Counted from the first letter of the stretch, positions 42,009 through 52,300 are shown. The stretch is DNA of 64,000 bases from an uncultured Clostridia bacterium (GCA_946187325.1 CAMHQC010000006.1:29247-93246), one strand, 5' to 3'. Program-made: numbers and translations. Notes: generated from the letters alone by a model not told the origin.

Positions 42009-44249
42009 TTATTTGAGTAACTCGCCTGCGTTTTCCGCGCCGTCCATTTTAGCGATGAACTTTTGAATACAGGTAGCGTCCTTTATATCTATTCGTCCGT
42101 TTCCGTTTACATCGCCGAGTAATTTTGCGGTATCCGAAAGCTCTTCGAGAGAGGCGATAGATTTCTGAATAAGCGTAGCGTCTTTAATGCTTATAAGATT
42201 ATCTCCGTTAGCGTCGCCGATAATACCCTTGGGCGCCTGTGTGACAGTTTCTGTCGCGGTTGTTGCAGGAGCTTCGGTAGAAGCCTGAGTCGGGGCTTCG
42301 GTGGGTTTCGGCTTTACGGGAGTATAGTCCTCAAACTTATTTCCCGCCTTCAGGATTTTACTCTTGCCCTCGAGAGAAAGTCCCGATTCCTGATGTCCCG
42401 GGTAACGGTGTGTTGATGATTCGCTCGCGCTTTCTGTAAATATTATCATACCGTCCGATAGCTCCTCGGGAACATCGAGTACATAGTAACCTGTAGCGCT
42501 GTCCATTTTCATAGCCTGACCCGGCCAAGCGCCGTTGTTTGAAGCGCCTGAGTAGATGTAAGCGTATACCGCGGACCAATTGTAGCTTGTGTTATCGAAG
42601 TAAACGCGCTGTACAGCGTTTGGATCTTCTTTTGTGTAGGTGAATGTAGCCGGTGAACTCCATGTTGTGCCGTCGGTAGCCTTTACGCTGACCTTTGTGG
42701 ATTCGCCGTAATCTACGCCCGAACCTATTGTGATAACCTGTCCGTTTGTGTAATTTGTATAAGCTCCGCCGTCAATAGAATACTGAGCGGATGTCGCGTT
42801 TTCGAAGTTGAGCGTTACTTTCATTGTATCTGTTTTATATGAAGTAGAAGCTGTAGCGTACGCCGACGGACCCGCGGGTTCTGTGCTGTAGAATACAGCG
42901 ATACCTGTATTTCCGATAGAACCTGAAATAGTTGTGCTTGTAACCGTCCATTTGCTTCCCGAAACCTCGTCGGTATACGTGCCGGGTTTTACAAGTCCAT
43001 CGATGTTGGGAACAGTTTTTGTACCGCTTGAACCGTCCGCGGATACTACTACCGCTCCACCGTCACGACATACAACGTCGCATTTATCGCCGTAGCCGTA
43101 GCTCTCGCGTCTGCCGACTAAAGCGTTTTTAAAGTGGTTTACGGCAGCGACTTCCTTCGATTTATAATGGGTGCTTCCTTTACTGCCCGCGTAGATACTT
43201 TCTCTGTCGGTAGAGTTTGGTCTTGAGAGATAGAGCGCCTGAGCGTCGCTTCTTGAGCCGAGTACCGCGTAAGAACGGTCAATAACGTTCTGATTTAGAT
43301 TTTTAGTCCAACCGCCGTTATCCGCGTTATTCGAGAAAGTATCGTGGCTTTCGCCCCAGTATACGAGCTTAGTCGCGTCTACGCCTTTTTTAGCCCAGTG
43401 GCCGTTATTTGTGACAACCTTTTTGTCACGCATAGCGCCTGTAACTTCTCCGCTGTAATTAGAGTCGCTTACGCTGATGTATTTGGTGTATTCCTTCATA
43501 ACGTCGGCGTCTTTTCCGCCCGGGTTATCGAGAATTTCTCCGTAAGACCAAAGCCCTACGCTCTTAACCATACTAAAGAAGTTATCGCCCTCGGCGGGTG
43601 TTCCGATATGCTTAGCCGCGTCAAAACGGAAACCGCTTACGCCTAAGCTTTTCAGGTCGTTTAAGTAGGTTTTAACTATGTTTTGTACATAGCTGTCCTC
43701 GGTTTTAAGATCTTGCATACCGATATCGCCGTGAGTAACCTGATAGCGATTAGTATAGTCGATTTTTCCCCCCATAGTGTGCCAGTATTTACTGTCCTTG
43801 AGGTTGTCCTGAATTTTGCCGTGATCGCCTGTAAGGTGGTTCGCTACAATATCGACAATAACTTTTATACCGTATTTCTTAGCTTCGGTACAGAGAGCTT
43901 TAAGCTCATTTCTGTTACCAAGGTCGTTGGTGTCAATGTAAAAACCTCTAGGCTGATAAAGCCAGTACCATTTTCCCGAGCTGTCCGCGGGCTGAGCGGG
44001 GGATGTTTGGATTGTGTTGAATCCCGCCTGAGCAATACTCTGAAGCTCATTTTTGATGTCGTTATACTTCCAGTTAAAGCACTGTAGAATATTACCGTCC
44101 TCAATTTTGCTCGGCAGTCCGTAATCCACAGCGGTTTCCTTAGCTGAAGTATCCGCGGCGGCGGTATGAATCGCTCCGAACGTGAAGCATGAGATTAAAA
44201 TGCTTACGCATAATAGTAACCCCGTAATCCTTTTTGTCATTTTTCTCAA
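42009..44249 (-). CDS. Secreted GH13 alpha-amylase with CBM26-like module and dockerin
   Basis: 746 residues. Signal peptide about 1-32. GH13 domain about 45-480 with the conserved regions DIVANHLTGD, GFRFDAAKHIG (nucleophile Asp), GEILDN (acid/base Glu) and WGESHDTFSN (third Asp). An Ig-like linker is followed by a starch-binding CBM26-like module (about 555-650: RVYFDNTSYNWSAVYAYIY, AWPGQAM). A Pro/Thr linker leads to a C-terminal dockerin with two calcium loops (GDANGDNLISIKDATLIQK, GDVNGNGRIDIKDATCIQK). It hydrolyses starch and docks onto a cohesin scaffold, as in the R. bromii amylosome. Confidence 0.96.
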   Translation of the reverse strand: MRKMTKRITGLLLCVSILISCFTFGAIHTAAADTSAKETAVDYGLPSKIEDGNILQCFNWKYNDIKNELQSIAQAGFNTIQTSPAQPADSSGKWYWLYQPRGFYIDTNDLGNRNELKALCTEAKKYGIKVIVDIVANHLTGDHGKIQDNLKDSKYWHTMGGKIDYTNRYQVTHGDIGMQDLKTEDSYVQNIVKTYLNDLKSLGVSGFRFDAAKHIGTPAEGDNFFSMVKSVGLWSYGEILDNPGGKDADVMKEYTKYISVSDSNYSGEVTGAMRDKKVVTNNGHWAKKGVDATKLVYWGESHDTFSNNADNGGWTKNLNQNVIDRSYAVLGSRSDAQALYLSRPNSTDRESIYAGSKGSTHYKSKEVAAVNHFKNALVGRRESYGYGDKCDVVCRDGGAVVVSADGSSGTKTVPNIDGLVKPGTYTDEVSGSKWTVTSTTISGSIGNTGIAVFYSTEPAGPSAYATASTSYKTDTMKVTLNFENATSAQYSIDGGAYTNYTNGQVITIGSGVDYGESTKVSVKATDGTTWSSPATFTYTKEDPNAVQRVYFDNTSYNWSAVYAYIYSGASNNGAWPGQAMKMDSATGYYVLDVPEELSDGMIIFTESASESSTHRYPGHQESGLSLEGKSKILKAGNKFEDYTPVKPKPTEAPTQASTEAPATTATETVTQAPKGIIGDANGDNLISIKDATLIQKSIASLEELSDTAKLLGDVNGNGRIDIKDATCIQKFIAKMDGAENAGELLK

Positions 44250-44434
44250 CTCCTAAATTTTATAAACAAAATGTTCACAATAATATTGTACCAAAATACA
44301 GGTTTAAATTCAATCAGCGTATTGCACAATACAAAATTTTATTAGTTTTATTGATATGTAGAAAACGCTAATCAAAAAATGTGTTGAGTTGATATGGCAG
44401 GAATAAAAAATCTCTTTTTTGTGTTATATTTTTA

Positions 44435-44463
44435 TTGTTTATTTCTTAAAACTATGTTAAAAT
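44435..44463 (+). promoter_or_regulatory. Promoter of the surface-protein operon
   Basis: TTGTTT (44435-44440), 17-base spacer, TAAAAT (44458-44463). It gives a leader of about 145 bases. Confidence 0.65.
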
Positions 44464-44493
44464 GTCAACATAAAAAACAAAAAGAAAACAGAG

Positions 44494-44609
44494 TAGTTGG
44501 TATTGCCCGCTCAGCTGCGCGCCGCGTGCGCCGGAGCAACGGCTTAATTGCTGTTTACGCCTTACCCGCCCACGGTAACAGCGTAAGGTAAACAACTATT
44601 TGTGGGCGG
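44494..44609 (+). ncRNA. Leader RNA with pseudoknot over the ribosome binding site
   Basis: TAGTTG (44494) can pair with CAACTA (44593). A GC-rich arm (TTGC/GCAA with CCG/CGG and GCGC/GCGC) occupies 44503-44539. GTTTAC-GC-CTTAC (44553-44565) pairs with GTAAGGTAAAC (44583-44593). The loop bases CCGCCCAC (44566-44573) are the perfect complement of GTGGGCGG (44602-44609), which leads into the Shine-Dalgarno GGCGGAAAGG. This forms an H-type pseudoknot that would hide the ribosome binding site. I could not assign a known riboswitch class. Confidence 0.55.
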
Positions 44610-44616
44610 AAAGGCT

Positions 44617-46917
44617 ATGGGAATTATTATGAATAACAAGTTCAAGAGAATGTTGGCGTTTATTCTTGCCTGCGCGTTGGTATCAGCTGTGTTTTTCTCA
44701 ACACAGGCTTACGCCGCGGTGAAGAATAACAAAGTTCTCGAAGAAATCGCTAAGCAGACTCAGGATAAAAGCAACTACGCTTTTGATTTCAGAGAAGATT
44801 CAAGCCAAAAAAAATCAAAAATGTTAACAGGCGGGATAGGAGGTTCACGGTATCCCGACTCGTATGATTTACGTAATGTTGATACCGACGGCGACGGCAC
44901 GGGAGATACAAGCTATGTTACCCCTGTGAAGTTCCAGAATCCGTTTGGTTCGTGTTGGGCGTTTGCGGCTGTCGCGGCGGCTGAAACCTCAATCCTCGGT
45001 AATCCGCTTCTTCAGGATGATTACCTAAATACACGTACTATGGATCTTTCCGAAAAGCACCTCGCTTGGTTTAACGGAACTCCTCTCGATGACCCCGAGG
45101 ATCCGCAGAACGGCGAGGGAGGTATTTTTGACGGAAATAAAAAAACGTCTCAGGTTCTCGATTCGGGCGGAACGCCTATTTCCGCTACAAGTATGTTCTC
45201 GTCAGGCGTAGGACCCGTCCTTGAGTACGGCAATAACCCTAAGGTACAGGAGCTGTTCGGTGATATTCTTGAGTACCACGGAAAGAAAAAGCTTATTGAT
45301 TATGATAACGACGGTAACCCGTTTTGCTACTCTTACGAGGACGACTGGTCGATTGACGAGAGTTTGAGATTCGCGCAGTCCTTCCGCTTAAAATCCACTT
45401 ACCAGCTCCCGTCTCCGGCGGAGGTTTCTCCGCGGTATAAGGCGAGCGCGATAGGTGCAATGAAGGAACAGCTTATGAATAACAGAGCTGTCGAAATCGG
45501 CTTCTGCGCGGACAACAGTCAGCCCGTAGACGCTGACGGAGAAGCCGAAAAAACCCGTTATATAAGCGATAAGTGGGCTCATTATACCTACGACGCGAAA
45601 GCCCGGGCAAACCACGCTGTAGCGGTTATAGGCTGGGACGACAACTATCCTAAGGAGAATTTTACTCATAGTATCCCTGACTCAAATGATAGCGAAGGCA
45701 ACGAAGTTTCCTACAGCGTCGAAGAAGCCGAAAAGCTCACTACACCCAAGCGTAACGGCGCGTGGCTTGTTAAGAACAGCTGGGGTGCCGGTACGGAGGA
45801 TTTTCCGAACTACGGCACAGGTGACTGGGGTATCCCTGTAGAGAAAAAGGACAAGGACGGAAACGTTATCAAGGATAAAAACGGTAATCCCGTTATGGTC
45901 GGCTCGGGATACTTCTGGATTTCCTACGAGGATAAAAGCATTAGCAGCGTTGAAGCGCTCGAATTTGATAAGGTGAACACTAAGGATTATTATGTTTATC
46001 AATACGACTATATGCCGGTAAACAGCATTGAATCCGCGGCAATTTCGGATTTAGTCAGCACGTCGAACGTGTTTACCGCCGCTGAAGATTTTAACGTTAC
46101 CGAAATAACCTGCCAGACCACCACTCCGAACACAAAGGTTCACTATGATTTATACGCGCTTAACGATAACTTTACCGATCCCGCCGACGGTGTAAAGCTC
46201 TACGAAACGGATGTTGAGTACGAGTGGGGCGGTTTTCACCGTCAGGACCTCGACAAACCCGCTGTTATAAAAAAAGGACAGAGATTCTCCGTGGTAGTAA
46301 CTCAGCAGGCTTCGGATGATAAATATATATTTAATACCTACTTCGGAATAAATGATAAATACGCTGATGAAGCTAATATGCTCAACTATAATAAGGGTAT
46401 TATTAACGAGGGCGAGAGTATGCTTTTCGCTAACGGTCAATGGATTGATATGTCCGGTAAATGGATTAAGGACCTCATTATGGGTGAAGATAGCTACTAC
46501 GTTGATATGGATAACTTTCCGATTAAAGCCTACGGTGATGTAATCGAAGAACCCGAAGCTCCGTCAACTCAACCCGACGCGGATAAGCCTGTTGCTACAG
46601 CTAAAAAAGCTAACCCGATGAAAGTAACGTCATCGCCTAAGTCGGTAAAGGCTAAAAGTCTCAAGGCGAAAAATCAGACTGTTAAACCTCTGAATGTGAA
46701 AAATGCACAGGGTAAGGTAACGTATAAGCTTGTTAAAACGGGTACTTCCGCTAAGCTATACGGTAAGCTTAAAATAAACAGCAAGGGTGAGATTACTCTC
46801 AAAAAAGGTAATTATACTAAGAAAACCTACACAGCGGCCGTAAAAATTAAAGCCGCCGGTAACTCAAAATACAAGAGTAAATCAATTACAGTCAAGGTTA
46901 AGATTAAAGTAAAGTAG
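44617..46917 (+). CDS. Secreted papain-like (C1A) cysteine protease
   Basis: 766 residues, start ATG 44617 after GGCGGAAAGG (ATG 44629 is possible). Signal peptide ending about TQAYA. The C1A domain has catalytic Cys in FGSCWAFAAVAAAE (about 112), His in NHAVAVIGWDD (about 332) and Asn in WLVKNSWGAG (about 387), with a large insert between Cys and His. A beta-rich lectin-like region follows (about 440-620), and the last 105 residues are the Lys-rich domain shared with three other proteins here. First gene of a five-gene operon. Confidence 0.92.
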   Translation: MGIIMNNKFKRMLAFILACALVSAVFFSTQAYAAVKNNKVLEEIAKQTQDKSNYAFDFREDSSQKKSKMLTGGIGGSRYPDSYDLRNVDTDGDGTGDTSYVTPVKFQNPFGSCWAFAAVAAAETSILGNPLLQDDYLNTRTMDLSEKHLAWFNGTPLDDPEDPQNGEGGIFDGNKKTSQVLDSGGTPISATSMFSSGVGPVLEYGNNPKVQELFGDILEYHGKKKLIDYDNDGNPFCYSYEDDWSIDESLRFAQSFRLKSTYQLPSPAEVSPRYKASAIGAMKEQLMNNRAVEIGFCADNSQPVDADGEAEKTRYISDKWAHYTYDAKARANHAVAVIGWDDNYPKENFTHSIPDSNDSEGNEVSYSVEEAEKLTTPKRNGAWLVKNSWGAGTEDFPNYGTGDWGIPVEKKDKDGNVIKDKNGNPVMVGSGYFWISYEDKSISSVEALEFDKVNTKDYYVYQYDYMPVNSIESAAISDLVSTSNVFTAAEDFNVTEITCQTTTPNTKVHYDLYALNDNFTDPADGVKLYETDVEYEWGGFHRQDLDKPAVIKKGQRFSVVVTQQASDDKYIFNTYFGINDKYADEANMLNYNKGIINEGESMLFANGQWIDMSGKWIKDLIMGEDSYYVDMDNFPIKAYGDVIEEPEAPSTQPDADKPVATAKKANPMKVTSSPKSVKAKSLKAKNQTVKPLNVKNAQGKVTYKLVKTGTSAKLYGKLKINSKGEITLKKGNYTKKTYTAAVKIKAAGNSKYKSKSITVKVKIKVK

Positions 46918-46930
46918 GGGAGGTTTAATG

Positions 46931-48745
46931 ATGAAAAGATTTATCAGCGTTATTCTTTCGTTATCGGTGCTCGCGAGCGTTTTCGCTGTTATGCCTTTTA
47001 CGGTGTACGCGCGTTACGATGATTACGAAGAAAAGAAAAATGACGAATATGAATATTTTTTAAATAAAGACGGAACTGTTCAGGTTTCCTCGTATCTTGG
47101 TAAGGACAGCGAGGTCGTTATACCCGATACCATTGAGGACTGTCCCGTTACCGGAATCAGCAGCTATACCTTTGAGGGTTGTGATTTTATAACGAAAATC
47201 AAAATTCCTGATACGGTTATTACGGTCGGCGATGAAGCGTTCAGTGACACAGCGTATTATAAAAACGAAGATAACTGGGACAACGGCACTCTCTATATTG
47301 ATAAAGTACTCTACGAGGTGAGCGAAGACGCGGAGGGCGAGTTTACGGTAAGGGAAGGTACAAGCGCTATAGCATATTACGCGTTTGTAGGTTGCGAAAA
47401 GCTTACTGAAATCTCTATTCCCGGCAGCGTGAAAATTCTGCCTTACAAAACCTTTAAAGGCTGTTACTCGCTTACTGATTTGAATGTCGGAGAGGGTACC
47501 GAGATTATAGAGGATCAGTCTTTTGCCGGATGCGAAAAGCTTGAGAATATTAATCTCCCTAAGACTGTTGCAAGAGTAGGTGTAAAGGCGTTCGGAAATA
47601 CAGCCTTTTATAATGACGAATACAACTGGGATAACGGCGCTCTTTATTTGGGCAGTATATTGCTTGAGCTTGACAGCGAGTTTACGGGAACTTATAAGGT
47701 TAGAGAAGGTACAACGGTTCTCGCTGATTCCGTGTTTGAAGAATCCAATATTACAAGAGTGTATTTACCGAAAGGACTAAAGACCTTGTCCCAAAGCGCT
47801 TTTAACTTATGTAAACATCTTAAAGCTATTCATTTTAACGATGACCTTGAGGAAATCGCCTCTCTGTGTTTCCCGACTTCTTCGGAAATGACTTCAATTG
47901 AATTGCCGGAAAATGTAAAGAAAATAGATTATCGAGCGTTTGCTTATACCGATTATAAAGAAATAATACTTCCCGAAAATTTAAAAAAGGTTGGCGCGGA
48001 AGCGTTTGTAACATGTAAAAACCTTAAAGAAATTACCATTCCCGCAGGCGTTGAGGAAATAGACCAGGAGGCATTTGGTTATATAGCTCACGTATATATA
48101 ACCGCGGACGACCAGGGTTATTACACAACTAAAATGGAAGATTTTGTTATCAAGGGATATCCGGGTACAGCCGGCGAAGCCTACGCCAAAGAACACGGCT
48201 TTAAGTTTATCGACTTAACCGATCCCGACGCTCTGAAAACAGACATCAGCGATTACTCCTCAAAGCTCGACAAGCTTTCTTATACTTATACAGGTAAGGT
48301 GGTTAAGCCCGCTGTTACAGTAGAAAATCTCAATAAAGAGAACTACTCGGTGGAGTATAAGAATAATACCGAAGTCGGTATCGCTACAGTCACAGTTATC
48401 GGCAAGGACGATTACAAGGGCTCTATAACTAAGGCATTCACTATTACTAAGGCGTCCAATCCGATTACAGTTAAGAGCAACGGTAAAACAGTTAAATATT
48501 CTAAAGTTAAAAAGAAGAATGTTACTGTAAGCCCCGTAACCGTCAGCAAAGCTCAGGGAAGTGTAAGCTATAAAAAGACTTCGGGTAATAAAAAGATTAC
48601 CGTAAACGCTTCTACAGGTAAGTTTACTGTTAAGAAAGGTTTAAAGAAAGGCACATACTCCGTTAAGGTTAAAGTAACCGCGGGCGGTAACTCAAATTAT
48701 AAAAGTATGTCAAAATCAACTACAATTAAGATTAAGGTTAAATAA
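46931..48745 (+). CDS. Secreted LRR protein with basic C-terminal domain
   Basis: 604 residues from the second of two adjacent ATGs (46928/46931), GGGGAGG upstream, 13 bases after the protease stop. Signal peptide about 1-27, BspA-type LRR repeats about 45-425 including two copies of an inserted YNWDNGALYL-like element (DNGTLYIDKVL and DNGALYLGSIL), an MBG-type Ig domain (about 445-500), and the Lys-rich domain (about 505-604). A surface-located binding protein. Confidence 0.9.
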   Translation: MKRFISVILSLSVLASVFAVMPFTVYARYDDYEEKKNDEYEYFLNKDGTVQVSSYLGKDSEVVIPDTIEDCPVTGISSYTFEGCDFITKIKIPDTVITVGDEAFSDTAYYKNEDNWDNGTLYIDKVLYEVSEDAEGEFTVREGTSAIAYYAFVGCEKLTEISIPGSVKILPYKTFKGCYSLTDLNVGEGTEIIEDQSFAGCEKLENINLPKTVARVGVKAFGNTAFYNDEYNWDNGALYLGSILLELDSEFTGTYKVREGTTVLADSVFEESNITRVYLPKGLKTLSQSAFNLCKHLKAIHFNDDLEEIASLCFPTSSEMTSIELPENVKKIDYRAFAYTDYKEIILPENLKKVGAEAFVTCKNLKEITIPAGVEEIDQEAFGYIAHVYITADDQGYYTTKMEDFVIKGYPGTAGEAYAKEHGFKFIDLTDPDALKTDISDYSSKLDKLSYTYTGKVVKPAVTVENLNKENYSVEYKNNTEVGIATVTVIGKDDYKGSITKAFTITKASNPITVKSNGKTVKYSKVKKKNVTVSPVTVSKAQGSVSYKKTSGNKKITVNASTGKFTVKKGLKKGTYSVKVKVTAGGNSNYKSMSKSTTIKIKVK

Positions 48746-48764
48746 ACTTCGGGAAGAGGAAACT

Positions 48765-49799
48765 ATGAAAATGCCTAAAAGAATTATCGCATTGATTATA
48801 ACGGTTTTTACAGCTTTGGCGGCGTTTGCCGGTTGTACATCTCAGAATAATAATACCGAAGCCAAGCAATCGGCTAAAAACGGCGGAATCGACTATATGG
48901 CGCTTGTTAATAAGACGCACGCTCTGCCAGATAACTGGGAAAAACAGCTTAAAACCGTTCATATCAAAAACTCTGTAGGTGACGATGTCGAGGTTGAGAA
49001 AAAGGCTTATGACGCGTATCTAAAGCTTAAAGCCGATTTAAAGAAAGATAAAATCGAAGTAGACCTCGACTCCGCGCGCAGAAGCGTTGCCGAACAGCAG
49101 CGAATAATGGACGATTTCACAAAAAAATACGGCGCGGATTATGCCGCGAAAACCGTAGCTAAACCCGGCTATTCGGAGCATCATACCGGACTCGCGCTTG
49201 ATTTATACCTCATCATAAACGGCAAGGACGTTACCGAAAACGAGGATATGATTAAGTATACAAAAATCTGGGCAACAATCCACAAAAAGCTTGCGAATTA
49301 CGGATTTATACTTCGCTATCTCGAGGGTAGCGAGCATATCACAGGCTACGGCTACGAGCCTTGGCATATCCGTTATATCGACGATGTAAAAACCGCTAAG
49401 GAAATTACCGAGAAGGGCGTTACCTTCGAGGAATATCTCGGCGCCGCGAGCGGTAAAAAGGTAGATATCGACTACGGCGGTTCCAAGCTCTACAGCAAAG
49501 ATGATCTTAAAGACGCGGTTATTCAAATTAAATGTAAATTTGCTTTCTACAACGGCTTTGAGCTCGGTGCTGTTCGTTACGGCGGGGATAAGTATATAAC
49601 CGAAAAAATGCTTAAAAAGGTACAAAAGGATAATCCTAAATCCAAGTATACACAGGTTGCCGTATTTTTAATGGATTTCAGCACCTCAAAAACTACGGGC
49701 GTTACAAAGCTTAAACCCGATTACGACTATAAAGATTACGAATGTATTTTAGCGCGCTCCAAGGATAACGGTTGGGAAGTATTAAGCTTCGGCAGCTAA
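48765..49799 (+). CDS. VanY-type D-Ala-D-Ala carboxypeptidase lipoprotein
   Basis: 344 residues. Lipobox AFAGC (Cys about 23). Peptidase M15B core with RRSVAEQQRIMDDF, zinc ligands in YSEHHTGLALDLYL (about 140-153) and EPWHIRYI (about 204-211). It trims the terminal D-Ala of peptidoglycan stem peptides outside the membrane. The C-terminal 120 residues are of unknown function. Third gene of the operon. Confidence 0.92.
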   Translation: MKMPKRIIALIITVFTALAAFAGCTSQNNNTEAKQSAKNGGIDYMALVNKTHALPDNWEKQLKTVHIKNSVGDDVEVEKKAYDAYLKLKADLKKDKIEVDLDSARRSVAEQQRIMDDFTKKYGADYAAKTVAKPGYSEHHTGLALDLYLIINGKDVTENEDMIKYTKIWATIHKKLANYGFILRYLEGSEHITGYGYEPWHIRYIDDVKTAKEITEKGVTFEEYLGAASGKKVDIDYGGSKLYSKDDLKDAVIQIKCKFAFYNGFELGAVRYGGDKYITEKMLKKVQKDNPKSKYTQVAVFLMDFSTSKTTGVTKLKPDYDYKDYECILARSKDNGWEVLSFGS

Positions 49800-49880
49800 A
49801 ATATTTGAAGGTATTGTTTATTGTGCATAGCGCAGAACATTGTTAAAACGAAAAAAATGCGGATTATTTGGAGGTTTAGT

Positions 49881-52283
49881 ATGAAGGTTCTAAAAAAATC
49901 TGTATGTTTATTGTTGTCGCTTGTATTGACCGTGAGCTTAATTTGCGTTTTGCCTCTGAGTACCAGCGCCGCGGAGAATACCGCTAACGGTATTCCTGTT
50001 TTAAATATCAATATTGATGAAAGCGCCGAGGGCTACGGTACGATCTCACAGATGAACGAAAGTCCCGACCACAGCGTTGAATGTACGGGTACGGTTAAGC
50101 TCGATATTCCCGGAGGTTATAAGGGCGACTATAGTGATGTTGCCCTGAGCGGCACGGGTGATTTGGAACTCGAGTATATCCGAGGCAGAGGCCACACAAC
50201 ATGGGCAGAGGATAAAAAGCCTTATAAGTTTAAACTGAAAAAAAGCGCCGACTTGCTCGGTATGGGTTCAAATAAACACTGGGTGTTGCTCGCTAACGCC
50301 AAGGATGAAACTCTGCTTAGAAACAGAATTGTTTATCATATAGGCAGAGCTCTCGGACTTGCCTATACTCCGAAAATGCTTCCGGTGGATGTTGTTATGA
50401 ACGGCGGGTATATCGGAAGTTATTACCTTGCGGAACAGATAAGGTTAGGAAAAACCCGCGTAAATATCGACGAGCTTACAGGTAAAGATAATTTGGAGCC
50501 CGAGGTGACGGGCGGATATTTGCTATCCTACTCTCCTTATCCTGAGGAACCCGAGGGAAATGTGCTGACTACCGAAAAAGGTCTTAGATTCCAAGGCGAA
50601 AATCCTGTGTTTTACTCATCCGATTCTACAGATGAGTTGGGAACAGACGCGCAAAAGACGTATATAAGCGATTATCTGCAAAAAATTGAAAACGCTGTTT
50701 ACGGCAAGGACTTTAAGGATGACGACGGTGTTTCAGTATGGGATTATATGGATATGCAATCCACCGCCGACTACTGGTGGGTGCAGGAGTTCTCTAAGAA
50801 CGTCGATTCCTTCCGTACCGACAGCACATACCTTTATAAACCCAGAAACGGCAAGGTTTACTGGGGACCGATATGGGATTTCGATCTTTCTCTCGGAAGG
50901 GTCTTTAGCGAAACCGACGGTTTTTATATGAGCAATAATATAGATTGGCTGAACAAGCTCAGAGCCGAATGTCCCGAATATCAAGCTATGCTCAGACAGC
51001 GGTGGACTGTGCTTAACGGTATCATAAACGATATAGTAAAGGACGGAGGCTTGCTTGACCGATACGCCGCGGAGACCAAAAGTTCCTGGAAAGCTAATAA
51101 AGCTTGTTGGGATAATGATAATTCAGCCTCTGATTTTGATTTTGAAATAAATATGCTTCGCACGTGGCTTATTGAGCGTCAATCGTGGATAAACGAAAAT
51201 ATGGGCACAATGCTCAACAAGGTTTACGGCACGGTTAAATTTGTCGCCGACGGTAAGACAGTTCAGGAAAGCCCGATACTGCTCGGTTCTAATATTGACG
51301 GCTCTGTTCCCGAAGCTCCGGCGAAAACCGGATATGTTTTTCAAGGCTGGAAAAACGAGGACGGCAGCGAGCTCGAGCTTTTGTATCCGGTTAAGGACGA
51401 TACAACAATAATCGGTTCTTATCTCAGCGAGAAAAGTATCACTAAAGCAACCAATATCTATTTTCAGGGGAATGAAATATATGACGATATGTTACTCAGG
51501 GATCAATTCCAAATATCCTACACCCTTACCCCCTTCGGAACAAACGACAAGGTAGTAAAATGGAGTTCTTCAAATTCCGAGATTGCCGAGGTGGATTCAA
51601 ACGGCGTCGTAAAAGAGAAAAAGACAGGAACCGTAAAAATTACAGCCGCGCTGAGAACAGGACTCGAAAAATCCTTTATTCTCCATATTATCAGCATGGC
51701 GGAAACACCCTGGCTTGAGCCGAGTAAACTGCAGGCGGAAAAAAGCTCCGTAACTTTGAAGGAAGGACAGTATACGCAGGTTGCGGTATCGATAAATCCT
51801 AAGCCCTGCGATCCCTCGCTTTACTACTACTCAAGCAGCGAAAAGGTCGCCGAGGTAGATTCAAACGGAGTAGTTCACGCTCTGAAAGAGGGTACAGCCG
51901 TTATTACCGTATCCTCTCCAAACGACGTGACTGTTAAGTACAAGGTTGTGGTTAAGTCAACAAAAAAGAATAATACCCTTACGGTTAAAAAATCCGCCAA
52001 GTCGATTAAAGCTAAAAATCTAAAAACAAAGTCACGTATCGTTAAGCCTCTCAGAATAACTAAAGCAAAGGGCGCCGTAACGGTAAAGACAATCTCCGTA
52101 AGGCTCGGCAAAAAGAAAATTCCGATAAAGAGATTTAAAGTTACCCGAAAAGGCAAGTTAATTGTCAAAAAGGGTAAGTACAAAAAGGGCATTTATAAAG
52201 TAAAGGTAAGTATTACCGCTTTCGGCAGCGCAAAATATAAGCCCAAAACGGTTAATAAAACATTAAGTATAAAAATAAGATAA
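49881..52283 (+). CDS. Secreted CotH-kinase-family protein with InlB and Ig-like repeats
   Basis: 800 residues from ATG 49881 (TTGGAGG upstream; the frame is open for 20 more codons). Signal peptide about 1-35. CotH domain about 38-420 (YIRGRGHTTW, KPYKFKLKKSADLLGM, WVLLANAKDETLLRN, DVVMNGGYIGSYYLAEQI, YWGPIWDFDLSLG). CotH proteins are atypical kinases, known from spore coats and from Ruminococcus surface proteins. An InlB repeat (about 455-520), two Big_2 Ig domains and the shared Lys-rich domain follow. Confidence 0.92.
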   Translation: MKVLKKSVCLLLSLVLTVSLICVLPLSTSAAENTANGIPVLNINIDESAEGYGTISQMNESPDHSVECTGTVKLDIPGGYKGDYSDVALSGTGDLELEYIRGRGHTTWAEDKKPYKFKLKKSADLLGMGSNKHWVLLANAKDETLLRNRIVYHIGRALGLAYTPKMLPVDVVMNGGYIGSYYLAEQIRLGKTRVNIDELTGKDNLEPEVTGGYLLSYSPYPEEPEGNVLTTEKGLRFQGENPVFYSSDSTDELGTDAQKTYISDYLQKIENAVYGKDFKDDDGVSVWDYMDMQSTADYWWVQEFSKNVDSFRTDSTYLYKPRNGKVYWGPIWDFDLSLGRVFSETDGFYMSNNIDWLNKLRAECPEYQAMLRQRWTVLNGIINDIVKDGGLLDRYAAETKSSWKANKACWDNDNSASDFDFEINMLRTWLIERQSWINENMGTMLNKVYGTVKFVADGKTVQESPILLGSNIDGSVPEAPAKTGYVFQGWKNEDGSELELLYPVKDDTTIIGSYLSEKSITKATNIYFQGNEIYDDMLLRDQFQISYTLTPFGTNDKVVKWSSSNSEIAEVDSNGVVKEKKTGTVKITAALRTGLEKSFILHIISMAETPWLEPSKLQAEKSSVTLKEGQYTQVAVSINPKPCDPSLYYYSSSEKVAEVDSNGVVHALKEGTAVITVSSPNDVTVKYKVVVKSTKKNNTLTVKKSAKSIKAKNLKTKSRIVKPLRITKAKGAVTVKTISVRLGKKKIPIKRFKVTRKGKLIVKKGKYKKGIYKVKVSITAFGSAKYKPKTVNKTLSIKIR

Positions 52284-52300
52284 GAAAGGTGGATCAATTT

